DNA of 64,000 nucleotides. Origin: an uncultured Massilia sp. (GTDB lineage Bacteria > Pseudomonadota > Gammaproteobacteria > Burkholderiales > Burkholderiaceae). Below are positions 20,479 through 28,874 of the stretch, one piece after another. Where the stretch lies: assembly GCA_946481275.1 (NCBI GenBank), contig CAMLMV010000035.1, positions 6,864-70,863 of the forward strand, read 5' to 3'. The position numbers and the translations under genes are program-made. A model generated the notes under the pieces. The model was not told where the DNA came from. It did no database searches and worked only from the letters and a program-made list of their open reading frames with translations. Numbering within the stretch: position 1 is the stretch's first letter; every line of letters begins with the position of its first letter.

Positions 20479-22482
20479 ATGTCCTTCACCCGACGTTCGA
20501 TGCTCAAAGCCACCCTCGCGGCGCTGCCGGCCCATTGTGCCGCGCGCGACCATGGCGACGTTGGTCGAACGCCGCCTCCCGTGCCGGGCACCGTCCGGGT
20601 CGATGCGGCGCGTGCCTTCCCGGCAACTCAGGTGCGTTTGCTACCCGGAAGTCCGTTCTACGTACGGCAGGAACTGCATCGCAAAGGGGTGCTTGCGTCG
20701 TATGATCCGGACAAATTGTTGTACCACTACCGCGTTCTGGCCAAACTTCCCCAAAAAGCAGGCGTCGAAAGCGGCTACGACGGCTGGGACAGTGAATTTA
20801 TCCGTGGGCACATGACTGGGCACTATTTGTCCGCCGCTTCGCGCATGGCGGCGGCGACGGGAAGCCTCCTGTTTCGCGACCGGGTCAACTATCTCGTGGG
20901 GGAACTCGCCAAATGTCAGCAGAGCCTGAATCTTGATGGCTACCTGGCCGCCTTTTCCACGGCCGCCTTCGACCAGCTCGAAGGCAAGCCCGGGGCCGAC
21001 GCGGGCGGCATAGGCGTGCCTTATTACACGATCCAGAAGATCATGTCGGGCCTCCTCGACGCGCATGCCTATGTCGGCAACAGGCAGGCGCTCGACGTGG
21101 CCACCGGGATGGCCGACTATTTCGGCAAACGGCTCGCGCAGCTCGATGCCGCACAGGTCGACAGGATCTTCCGCACGGACGGCAGCCGCAATCCGCAAAA
21201 CGAATTTGGTGCGATGAGTGATGTCCTGACGGAACTCTACAAAATCGACAGGAATCCCCGGCACCTCGACACCGCCCGCATGTTCAATCGTGCGTGGTTC
21301 GTCGGCCCGCTTGCCGAGGGCGAGGACCGGCTGGGCGGCCTGCACGCCAATACGCATATCTCGCAGGTGGTAGGCCTGGCCAACTCCGCGAACATCGATG
21401 GCGACCCCGTTGAACTGAAGGCGTCCGAGAACTTCTGGCGGCTCGTCGTGCACAGGCATTCGTTTGCCAACGGCGGCAACGCCTTCAACGAATGGTTCGA
21501 CAAACCCGGCGCGGAGGCCGGCCCGTCAATCGATAGTCAGAAGATATTGCCGCCGACCACGGCCGAAACATGCAACACCCACAACATGCTCAAGCTGACC
21601 GCGAGGCTGTTCGAGCGCAACCCGCGTGGGGAGCTGGCCGACTACTACGAGCGTGCGTTGTACAACCACGTGCTGGCGTCGGTGGCGCCCGATTCGGGCG
21701 CAGTGACCTATTTCACGCCATTACACGGGGACTTTCGCACCTATCTCAACGGCAGCTTTTGCTGCACGGGCTCCGGTATCGAAAACACCGCGCGCTACAA
21801 CGAAGGCATCTATTTTCACAAGGACGATGCGCTCTGGGTGAACCTGTACATCCCATCCGAGCTCAGCTGGCGGGAAACCGGGGTGTCGTTGCGGCAGCAA
21901 GGGGATATCACGCGGGGCGACCCGGTGCGCTTCACGGTCGTCAAGGCTGGCGCGAGAGCCGTCACGCTCAATCTGCGCATACCCGCGTGGGTCGCCAGAC
22001 CGGCGACGGTCAGGATCAACGGGAAGCCGCAACGTGTGGACGCAACATCCTCGGGCTATATCGCGTTGAGGCGGCAGTGGAAAGCCGGTGACGTGATCGA
22101 CCTCACGCTTCCGGCGGGCCTGCGGTTGGAGCACGCCAGGGACGACGCCTCGATGGTCTCCCTGTTCCATGGCCCCGTGTTGCTGGCCGGCGAACTTGGC
22201 AGGGACAACATGCCAGCCAGCGACGTGGGCAACAAGGATGCGTTCCTGAAGATCCCGTCGGCGCCGGTTCCCGATATCGTCGGCAAGTCCGGCAATCCCG
22301 CAGACTGGCTCGCCCCAGTTCCGGGCGACCCGTCCGCGTTCAAGTTCACAGGCGCAGGTCCGGCGAACGGCATCGTCGTCCGGCCGTTATTCGACCTGCA
22401 CCATCAACGCTATTCCGTTTATTGGCGCCTGAACACCGCCAGTCAGTACGGCCCGGGGGCCGGCGCCGTCACATTGAAATAA
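20479..22482 (+). CDS. Secreted GH127-family beta-L-arabinofuranosidase
   Basis: A 667-residue protein (DUF1680/GH127 type) starting at ATG 20479; a GTG at 20461 would add six residues. The N-terminus has a Tat-like TRRSMLK motif. The metal site of the family is visible: Glu363-x-Cys365 (AETCNTHNML) and the adjacent Cys428-Cys429 (FCCTGSGIENTARY), matching in order and spacing the Glu/Cys zinc ligands, one Cys being the nucleophile in characterised members. It would release terminal beta-L-arabinofuranose; related families act on other arabinosides. It has its own terminator-delimited unit, no good copy of the locus operator, and visibly less GC-biased codon use than neighbours, suggesting later acquisition. 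Its 3' end overlaps the convergent GH43 gene by 40 bases. Confidence 0.85.
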   Translation: MSFTRRSMLKATLAALPAHCAARDHGDVGRTPPPVPGTVRVDAARAFPATQVRLLPGSPFYVRQELHRKGVLASYDPDKLLYHYRVLAKLPQKAGVESGYDGWDSEFIRGHMTGHYLSAASRMAAATGSLLFRDRVNYLVGELAKCQQSLNLDGYLAAFSTAAFDQLEGKPGADAGGIGVPYYTIQKIMSGLLDAHAYVGNRQALDVATGMADYFGKRLAQLDAAQVDRIFRTDGSRNPQNEFGAMSDVLTELYKIDRNPRHLDTARMFNRAWFVGPLAEGEDRLGGLHANTHISQVVGLANSANIDGDPVELKASENFWRLVVHRHSFANGGNAFNEWFDKPGAEAGPSIDSQKILPPTTAETCNTHNMLKLTARLFERNPRGELADYYERALYNHVLASVAPDSGAVTYFTPLHGDFRTYLNGSFCCTGSGIENTARYNEGIYFHKDDALWVNLYIPSELSWRETGVSLRQQGDITRGDPVRFTVVKAGARAVTLNLRIPAWVARPATVRINGKPQRVDATSSGYIALRRQWKAGDVIDLTLPAGLRLEHARDDASMVSLFHGPVLLAGELGRDNMPASDVGNKDAFLKIPSAPVPDIVGKSGNPADWLAPVPGDPSAFKFTGAGPANGIVVRPLFDLHHQRYSVYWRLNTASQYGPGAGAVTLK

Positions 22483-24146
22483 TCGGCTTCGAGGAACGAC
22501 GGCTGCGTGCGCGTCCGCGTACCGACGCTGAACAGGCCCACCTGCGCCCCCACCCACGTGCCGCGCGTGACGGGGAACGGGGCGCCGGCCGGCTTGAACT
22601 CGCGCCCGTCCAGGCTGTACGACATGCCGACGAACGCGGTTTCGTACATCGACATGCGCAGGTACACGTCGTCCGGTGCGCCCGCCAGCACGACGGTGGA
22701 CTCCTCGCGGCAGCGCGGTCCGAACGGGCCGCACACGGTGCGCACCAGTTCCGTCTTGCCGCCGTTGCGGCGCAGGCCGATCCAGGCGTACTGCATGGCG
22801 TTGATGATCAGGCCCGCCCGGTCGCCGTCGACGGCGCCCGCCAGCCGCACGTGCGTGTCGACGACGAAGCGCGACGCGGGCACCTTCTGCGTGAGGATCG
22901 CGCCCGCCGCCCGCACGAAGCCTTCGGCCTCCGGCACCACCTGGGTGGCCAGGCGCAGGTGGCCGGGGTTGTCCGTCAGCGAATACCAGCCGGGCGCCGG
23001 ATTCGCCCCCCATTGCCATTGCAGGCCGAGCGTCGGGCCGTCGAACACGTCGCTCGTCGCCGGCACGGCCGGGCCGAAGCCCTGCACCGGCTTCGTGTAC
23101 GTGTTCACGGGCTCGCCGATGCCCGGCGTGCGGCCCGGCGCGCCGATGACGGGCCAGCCGTCCTGCCAGCGCATCGGCTGCAGGTGGACGATGCGGCCAT
23201 ACGCGCCCTTGTCCTGGAAGTGCACGAACCAGTCCTTGCCGTCCGGGGAGTCCACCCAGGCGCCCTGGTGCGGACCGTTGACGGGCGTGTCGCCCTGGTC
23301 CATCACGCGGCGCGCCTCGTACGGGCCGTCGATCGAACGCGAACGGAACACGGCCTGCCAGCCCATCTCCACGCCGCCGGCCGGCGCGAACACGTAGTAA
23401 TAGCCGTTCGCCTTGTACAGCTTCGGCCCTTCGACCGTGTGGTAGCCGGGGTAGCGGCCGCCGTCGATGATGATCTTGCCGCCGTCGTCCAGCAGGCGCG
23501 TCGCCTGCGCATCCATCCGGCGCAGCGTCAGCACGTTGTTGATGCCGGCGCGGCTCTTCGCCCACGCGTGGAGCAGGTAGGCGTTGCCGTCGTCGTCCCA
23601 CAGCGGCGCCGGGTCGATGATGCCGCGCCCGGCCAGCAGGAGCCGCGGCGGCGTCCACGGGCCGGCGAAATGCTCGGCCGTCGTGACGTACACACCGTAG
23701 TCCGGGTCGGGATAAAAGATCCAGAAGCGGCCGTCGTGCCAGCGCAGCGTGGGCGCCCAGACGCCCTTGCCGTATTGCGGGCGGTCGAACACGTTGGCCG
23801 GCTCCAGGCGGGGCAGGGCGTGGCCGACGAGCGTCCAGTTCACCAGGTCGGGCGACTCCAGCAGGGGCAGACCGGGCGCGTTGTTGAAGCTGGACGCCGT
23901 CATGTAGAACTTGTTGCCGACGCGGATGACGTCCGGATCGGAATAATCCGCGTGCAGGATCGGGTTGCGGTAGCGGCCGTCGCCGAGATCGGCGATCCAG
24001 GGGGCGGCGGCGAGGCCCGCGGCGGCGGCCGCCGGCTGGGCAGGCGCGGCCACGGTGCGGCAACCCGCGACGGCGGCCGCGGCGACGAGCATTGCGACGG
24101 CGATGCGCGTGCGCGCGGGCGGGTGGGTGAGGCGAGAGGCAGGCAC
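22443..24146 (-). CDS. GH43-family glycosidase lipoprotein (arabinofuranosidase/xylosidase type)
   Basis: GTG 24146 is preferred as start: AAGAAGGAG lies six bases before it, whereas the ATG at 24164 has no ribosome-binding site and itself encodes that AAGAAGGAG. The 567-residue product has a lipoprotein signal with lipobox VAGC (Cys29). The five-blade propeller carries the GH43 acids: Asp70 in YSDPDVIR, an Asp in IIDPAPLWDDDGN and the Glu of VEGPKLYK. The last roughly 190 residues form a beta-sandwich typical of GH43 xylosidase/arabinofuranosidase subfamilies. Probable role is removal of arabinose or xylose side chains at the cell surface. It has an operator and promoter immediately upstream and is divergent from the LacI gene. 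Confidence 0.85.
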   Translation of the reverse strand: MPASRLTHPPARTRIAVAMLVAAAAVAGCRTVAAPAQPAAAAAGLAAAPWIADLGDGRYRNPILHADYSDPDVIRVGNKFYMTASSFNNAPGLPLLESPDLVNWTLVGHALPRLEPANVFDRPQYGKGVWAPTLRWHDGRFWIFYPDPDYGVYVTTAEHFAGPWTPPRLLLAGRGIIDPAPLWDDDGNAYLLHAWAKSRAGINNVLTLRRMDAQATRLLDDGGKIIIDGGRYPGYHTVEGPKLYKANGYYYVFAPAGGVEMGWQAVFRSRSIDGPYEARRVMDQGDTPVNGPHQGAWVDSPDGKDWFVHFQDKGAYGRIVHLQPMRWQDGWPVIGAPGRTPGIGEPVNTYTKPVQGFGPAVPATSDVFDGPTLGLQWQWGANPAPGWYSLTDNPGHLRLATQVVPEAEGFVRAAGAILTQKVPASRFVVDTHVRLAGAVDGDRAGLIINAMQYAWIGLRRNGGKTELVRTVCGPFGPRCREESTVVLAGAPDDVYLRMSMYETAFVGMSYSLDGREFKPAGAPFPVTRGTWVGAQVGLFSVGTRTRTQPSFLEADYFNVTAPAPGPY

Positions 24147-24182
24147 GAAAGTCTCCTTCTTCATTCGGTGGTGCTTGGGGTT

Positions 24183-24194
24183 GTTATCGATCTC
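24183..24194. promoter_or_regulatory. LacI-type operator (GTTATCGATCTC)
   Basis: Nine to ten positions match; it adjoins the -10 box of the minus-strand GH43 promoter, the same arrangement as in front of kduI. Confidence 0.65.
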
Positions 24195-24224
24195 ATGGTA
24201 GCATTGTTGAATTGATGCAATCAA
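24195..24224 (-). promoter_or_regulatory. Promoter of the GH43 gene
   Basis: On the minus strand: TTGATT (24219-24224), an 18-base spacer, TACCAT (24195-24200), each 4/6. The upstream part contains a TTGAT/ATCAA inverted repeat at 24212-24224 that could bind another factor. Confidence 0.45.
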
Positions 24225-24320
24225 GGCAAACCAGGCTGCATAGACGGTTGCCATGCCGTGTTGTCAAAAGTGGCAATTCCCCCGGCCCGGCGGTATCATG
24301 TTACATCGCGTGCCGAGGAT

Positions 24321-24332
24321 GAAATCGATAAC
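24321..24332. promoter_or_regulatory. LacI-type operator in front of the lacI-family gene (GAAATCGATAAC)
   Basis: Ten of 12 positions match, 36 bases before the regulator's ATG, suggesting autoregulation. Confidence 0.6.
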
Positions 24333-24367
24333 AAAGCCAGGCCGTCAGACTACAGGACAAAAATTAC

Positions 24368-25417
24368 ATGGGTAGTGAAACCAAGCAGGGCGACCGCCCG
24401 GCCGGCGGTGCGACCGTCTGGGACGTGGCGCAGAAGGCCGGCGTCTCCGCGATGACCGTGTCGCGCGTCATCAACGGTAACGCCAGCGTCAGCGACAAGA
24501 CGCGGGAAAAGGTCAACCACGCCATCCAGGAACTGAATTACCAGGTTAACGTGGCGGCGCGCGCGGCGCGCATCGGTACGCTGCGCGTCGGCCTGTTGTA
24601 CAGCAACCCCAGCGCCGCGTTCCTCAGCGCCTTCCTCGTCGGCGCCCTCGGCGAATGCAGCCAGACGGGCGCCCACCTGATCCTCGAGAACTGCGACAAC
24701 CTGCGCAGCCAGCGCAAGGCGATCGACCGCCTGATCGCCGACGGCGCCGACGGCATCCTCGTGCCGCCGCCGCTGTGCGACTCGAAGGCCGCGCTCAAGC
24801 AGCTGGCCGAGATGGGTATCCCGTCCGTGGCGGTCGCGACCGCGAAACCGTCGCCGCAGATGTCGGCCGTGCGCATCGACGACTACGAGGGCGCGCTCAC
24901 GATGACGAAGCACCTGCTGGCGCTCGGCCACACGGACATCGGCTTCATCAAGGGCGACCCGGAGCACACGCCGGCCCAGCTGCGCTACCAGGCGTTCATC
25001 GACGCGATGCGCGAAGCGGGCCACCACGTCCCCGCCGAGCGGGTGGCGCAGGGCATGTTCACATACCGTTCGGGCCTGCTGGCGGCGCGCGAACTGCTGG
25101 CCCAGCCGACGCGCCCGACCGCGATCTTCGCCAGTAACGACGACATGGCGGCCGCCGTTATCGCCGTCGCGCACGGATTGCACATGCAGGTGCCGGACGA
25201 CATCGCCGTCTGCGGCTTCGACGACACGCCCGTCGCGACGACCGTGTGGCCGGAACTGACGACGATCCACCAGCCGATCACGGAGATGGCGCGCAGCGCC
25301 GTCGCCCTGCTGGTGGAACACATCCGCGCGCGCCGCGCCGGCCAGTCGTACATGCCGCAGCACCGGCTGATGCCGTTTACGCTCGTCGAGCGCGAATCGA
25401 CGGAAGCCCACGAGTAA
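24368..25417 (+). CDS. LacI-family transcriptional repressor of the polysaccharide locus
   Basis: A 349-residue LacI/GalR protein. The helix-turn-helix is at about residues 15-40 (VWDVAQKAGVSAMTVSRVIN) with the hinge helix near 65 (NVAARAARIG), followed by the periplasmic-binding-protein-like effector domain (about 72-335). ASNDDMAAAV and CGFDDTPVA are typical. It lies centrally among genes that share a GTTATCGATAAC-like palindrome, including one before itself; LacI proteins bind such CG-centred palindromes, so it is the natural candidate for their repressor, with a sugar or uronate from the pathway as inducer. Direct evidence of binding is lacking. Confidence 0.9.
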   Translation: MGSETKQGDRPAGGATVWDVAQKAGVSAMTVSRVINGNASVSDKTREKVNHAIQELNYQVNVAARAARIGTLRVGLLYSNPSAAFLSAFLVGALGECSQTGAHLILENCDNLRSQRKAIDRLIADGADGILVPPPLCDSKAALKQLAEMGIPSVAVATAKPSPQMSAVRIDDYEGALTMTKHLLALGHTDIGFIKGDPEHTPAQLRYQAFIDAMREAGHHVPAERVAQGMFTYRSGLLAARELLAQPTRPTAIFASNDDMAAAVIAVAHGLHMQVPDDIAVCGFDDTPVATTVWPELTTIHQPITEMARSAVALLVEHIRARRAGQSYMPQHRLMPFTLVERESTEAHE

Positions 25418-25420
25418 CGG

Positions 25421-26623
25421 CTACCAGTATGGACGCCACGTGCGGGTGAGCCGCACGAGGGCCTCCAGGTAGAAATAATCGCCCCAGATGCAGGCCTCGT
25501 CCACGCCGACGCCGTTCGGCTTGTGGTACACGCCGTGCTTCAGCAGGCCGCTGCCGGGCGTGCCGCTCGTGTCGGCGTAGTCGCCCGCGAGCGTCAGTAC
25601 CGTGCCGGCCGCCGCGCGTTCGTAGGCCGTGCGCAGCGGGTCGGCCAGCGGCAGGTTGCGCGCCAGTTCCAGCAGCCCGCACGCGGCGATGGCGGCGCCC
25701 GAGCTGTCGCGCGGCTCCGGTCCGGATGTAAACACCAGGTCCCAATAGCAGATGCCGTCCGCCGGCAGGCGGTTCAGGTAGTAGTTGGCCAGCACCTTCG
25801 CCAGGTCGACGAGGCGGCCGTCGCCGTTGTGGCGGTAGACGAGCGGGAAGCCCGAGATGCCCCATGCCTGCCCGCGCGCCCAGCACGAATCGTCCGCATG
25901 GCCCTGGTGCGTCTTGCCGTGCAGCGGCGCGCCGCTGGCCGGGTCGAAGAAGAAGGTGTGGAACGTGGAACCGTCCGGGCGCACGATGTGGCGCGCGGCC
26001 GCCTCGATGTGGCGGTCGGCCGCCGCGCGGAACGCCGGGTCGCCGGTAAAATCGCTCGCCCAGTACAGCAGCGGCAGGTTCAGGTTGCAGTCGATGATCA
26101 TGCGGCCGCGCTGGGCCGGGTCGGACAATTCTCCCCACGCCTGGATGATCCCGGCGCCGGGCAGGTAGCGCTCCAGCAGCAGGCGCGCGGCGCCGAGGGC
26201 CGCTTCGGCCGCCAGCGGTTCGCCCGTGAGCTGGTAACCGGCCACGCACGAGAGGCTGTACAGGAACCCCAGGTCGTGGTGGTTGACGTTGATGCGGTCG
26301 CGCTGGCGCGCGTGGAAGCTGGCCACCTGGCGCAAGCCGGCGTCGCGGTAGCGCGCGGCGCCCGTCAGTTCGTACGCCAGCCACAGCATGCCGGTCCAGA
26401 AACCGTTCGTCCATTCCGTGTTGTCCATCGCCTGGTAGACGCCGCCCTGCGACGACGGCATCGGGAACGCGTCGCCGAAGTGATCCAGGTTGCGGTCGAC
26501 GGTGGCCAGCGCGCGGGCGATCGCACGGTCGATGGCGGCCCTGTCGATACCGCGGTTCCAGTGGGCCGGCAGCGCGCCGGTGTTCAGCGGCTCGAGCGCG
26601 GCCGCGTTCAGGGGTGGGGTCAT
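25421..26623 (-). CDS. GH88 unsaturated glucuronyl hydrolase
   Basis: A 400-residue alpha/alpha-barrel protein without a signal peptide, hence cytoplasmic. Asp117 (NHHDLGFLYS) and Asp178 (IIDCNLNL) are 61 residues apart, the same spacing as the two essential Asp of characterised unsaturated glucuronyl hydrolases. These enzymes hydrate the 4,5-double bond left by polysaccharide lyases and free 4-deoxy-5-keto-uronate, which KduI, KduD and KdgK of the same operon would process. It is the last gene of the minus-strand operon, 16 bases after the transporter, and ends three bases from the convergent LacI gene. Confidence 0.88.
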   Translation of the reverse strand: MTPPLNAAALEPLNTGALPAHWNRGIDRAAIDRAIARALATVDRNLDHFGDAFPMPSSQGGVYQAMDNTEWTNGFWTGMLWLAYELTGAARYRDAGLRQVASFHARQRDRINVNHHDLGFLYSLSCVAGYQLTGEPLAAEAALGAARLLLERYLPGAGIIQAWGELSDPAQRGRMIIDCNLNLPLLYWASDFTGDPAFRAAADRHIEAAARHIVRPDGSTFHTFFFDPASGAPLHGKTHQGHADDSCWARGQAWGISGFPLVYRHNGDGRLVDLAKVLANYYLNRLPADGICYWDLVFTSGPEPRDSSGAAIAACGLLELARNLPLADPLRTAYERAAAGTVLTLAGDYADTSGTPGSGLLKHGVYHKPNGVGVDEACIWGDYFYLEALVRLTRTWRPYW

Positions 26624-26639
26624 GCTTGCTCCTTGTGGA

Positions 26640-27881
26640 TCATTTTGCGGGTTCTGCGAGCGGTGCCGTTTCCAATGCCGCGGTTTCCGGCGGCGTCGGC
26701 AGCAGGAACACGGCGGACAGGATGAGGAAGACGAGGCCCAGGCCCGCCAGGATCAGGTAGGTCGCGGAAAAACCGATCCGGTCGTAGCCGATGCCCGCCA
26801 GCGACGACAGCGCGAAGATGCCGATCGAGTGGCCGAAGCTCACGCCGACCATGTAGACGGTCGACGCGAGACGATTGTCGAAGTGGCGCGCGATGTAGCG
26901 GAACAGCGAGACGGCGAGGATCGGCAGTTCCACCGAGTGCAGCAGCTTCATCGCGGAAATCGAGAGGGGACCGACGGCGAGGCCGGATCCGGCGATCCGC
27001 ACGAGCATGATGGAGCCGGCCAGCAGCAGGCCGTTCTTCGCGCCGATGCGGCGGACGAGCAGGGGCGCGAGGAACAGGCCGCCCGCTTCCAGGAAGATCT
27101 GCGCCGAGTTCAGGTAGCCGAACATCGCGACGCCCGTCTTCGGGTCGGGGAACAGCGACGCGAAATAGCGCGAGAACTGCTGGTCGAACACGAGGTACAG
27201 ATTCGTCACGCCCAGCACGAACACCATGAAGCGCCAGAAGCCGGGCATGGCCAGCAGCGCGAACGCGTCGGCGAGCTTGACGCCTTCCTTGCCGCGTACG
27301 CCCGCGTCGACCGGGCCCGCGCGGGTCACGGCGAGCAGCGCGAGCATCACGCCGCCCGCCAGCGACGCCAGCGCGAAATTGATGCCCGGGTCGACGTTGT
27401 AGATGCGGCCGCTGAATGCGGCGGCGCTGGCGAAACCCAGCGATCCCCACAGCCTCACACGGCTGTACTCGAAGCCGTCGCGCCGGCCGATGCGGTCGAC
27501 GTACGATTCGATCGCGTAGCTGCCGGCATTGAACGTGATGCCGAGGTACAGCCCGCCCACGGCGGCGCCCAGCAGGATGTTCGTCTTCAGCAGCGGGGCG
27601 TACAGGAACGGGAAGAACAGGCCGGACAGGGCGACGAGCGCCGCGACCGTCCACAGGATGTTGCGGCGGGTGCCCACGCGGTCCGACACGAAGCCGTAGA
27701 TCGGCTGCGAGCACATCGCGGCGAAGGCGTTGGCCGCGAAGACGATGCCCGCCTCGGTGCCCGACAGCTTGAGCGTCTGCCCCAGCCAGACGGCGAGCAG
27801 GGAGATGCTCATCGCCTGGGCGAAGAAATAGATGTAGACGAAGCCGCACAGGAAGCGGAATTGCGATGTGCGCGTTGCCAT
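26640..27881 (-). CDS. Oligosaccharide:H+ symporter, MFS (LacY-type)
   Basis: A 413-residue, 12-helix inner-membrane protein. The segments FVYIYFFAQAMSISLLAVWL, SRVRLWGSLGFA and LHSVELPILAVSLFRY place it near the LacY/RafB/CscB oligosaccharide symporters. Positioned between the GH88 and sugar-kinase genes, it most likely carries unsaturated oligouronides or disaccharides from periplasm to cytoplasm, where GH88 acts. The ATG at 27881 is preceded by CCAGGAGACACC. Confidence 0.82.
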   Translation of the reverse strand: MATRTSQFRFLCGFVYIYFFAQAMSISLLAVWLGQTLKLSGTEAGIVFAANAFAAMCSQPIYGFVSDRVGTRRNILWTVAALVALSGLFFPFLYAPLLKTNILLGAAVGGLYLGITFNAGSYAIESYVDRIGRRDGFEYSRVRLWGSLGFASAAAFSGRIYNVDPGINFALASLAGGVMLALLAVTRAGPVDAGVRGKEGVKLADAFALLAMPGFWRFMVFVLGVTNLYLVFDQQFSRYFASLFPDPKTGVAMFGYLNSAQIFLEAGGLFLAPLLVRRIGAKNGLLLAGSIMLVRIAGSGLAVGPLSISAMKLLHSVELPILAVSLFRYIARHFDNRLASTVYMVGVSFGHSIGIFALSSLAGIGYDRIGFSATYLILAGLGLVFLILSAVFLLPTPPETAALETAPLAEPAK

Positions 27882-27892
27882 GGTGTCTCCTG

Positions 27893-27904
27893 GTTATCGT
27901 TGTA
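27893..27904. promoter_or_regulatory. Weak operator-like sequence before the symporter gene (GTTATCGTTGTA)
   Basis: The left half matches GTTATCG; the right half is poor. It overlaps the kinase stop codon and lies 12 bases before the symporter ATG. Possibly chance. Confidence 0.25.
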
Positions 27905-28874
27905 ATGCCGTGCCGAAATACTGTTGGCCGGACGCCGGGAAGTCAAGGGCATCGTCCCGGCGGACGGGGATGGTGTCCGCCAGCGCGAGCACGGCATCCA
28001 GTGCCGGCGGCTGCGCGCCCGCTGCCTGGCAGGCCGCGGTACCGGCGGCGACGGCGAAACGCACATGGCTGCCGCCGGCCCGCTCCGGCCACGTCATGAG
28101 GCTGTACAGCAGGCCGCCGATGCTCGCATCGCCCGCGCCCACCGTGTCGACGACGTCCACGGCGGGTGCGGCCGCGTGCCAGGTGCCGTCGGGCCGCACG
28201 AGGCGGGCGCCGTCGCCGCCGCGCGTGAACAAATACGTCGCGGCCGGGTTCATGGCGCGCAGCGCCGCGAAGGCCGCGTCGGTGTCATCGTGGCGGAACA
28301 GGCCGCGCACGTCTTCGTCGGACACCTTGACGACGTCCGCCAGGCCGACCATCGTGCGCAGCGTGTCGTCATAGCGCCCGTCCATCAGCGCGCGGAAGTT
28401 CGGGTCGTAGCTGATCTTCGTGCCGCGCAGTTTCAGGTCGCAGGCCAGCGCCACCAGCGTGGCCGCCAGCGGTTCGCGCGCGAGGCTGATGCCGCCGAAG
28501 TGGACCCACGCGGCGCTGTCCTGCCATCCGGCCGGCAGGCGGTCCGGATCGAAGTGCAGGTCGGCGCTGTCGGTGCCGATGAAGAAGTAGCTCGGCGGAT
28601 GGCGTTCGTGCACGACGGCCAGCAATGGCGGGCGGTCGACCTGCTGCAGGAAGCCGGGATGGAGTCCCGCGGCCGCGTTGGCGGCGGCGAGTTCCAGGCC
28701 GAACACGTCGCGGCTGACGGCGCCCGCGAACGCGCTCGGAATGCCGAGGCGGGCGACGACGCGGGCCACGTTCCACGTCGAGCCGCCGGTCTGGCTCGTC
28801 CACGTGCCGGGGCCCGTCGCGAGCAGGTCCGTCAGGGCCTCGCCGGCCGCGACGAAACGGGGCAGCGCGCTCAT
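27894..28874 (-). CDS. PfkB-family sugar kinase (fructokinase-like)
   Basis: A 326-residue ribokinase-fold kinase. Both signatures are present: GGSTWNVARVVARLG near residue 30 and DTVGAGDASIGG at 243-254 with catalytic Asp249. The ATG at 28874 overlaps the stop of the AGE-family gene (ATGA). Next to an AGE isomerase, a plausible role is phosphorylation of the ketose that isomerase makes, for example fructose from mannose or glucose, feeding glycolysis. Specificity is not readable from sequence. Confidence 0.8.
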   Translation of the reverse strand: MSALPRFVAAGEALTDLLATGPGTWTSQTGGSTWNVARVVARLGIPSAFAGAVSRDVFGLELAAANAAAGLHPGFLQQVDRPPLLAVVHERHPPSYFFIGTDSADLHFDPDRLPAGWQDSAAWVHFGGISLAREPLAATLVALACDLKLRGTKISYDPNFRALMDGRYDDTLRTMVGLADVVKVSDEDVRGLFRHDDTDAAFAALRAMNPAATYLFTRGGDGARLVRPDGTWHAAAPAVDVVDTVGAGDASIGGLLYSLMTWPERAGGSHVRFAVAAGTAACQAAGAQPPALDAVLALADTIPVRRDDALDFPASGQQYFGTALQR

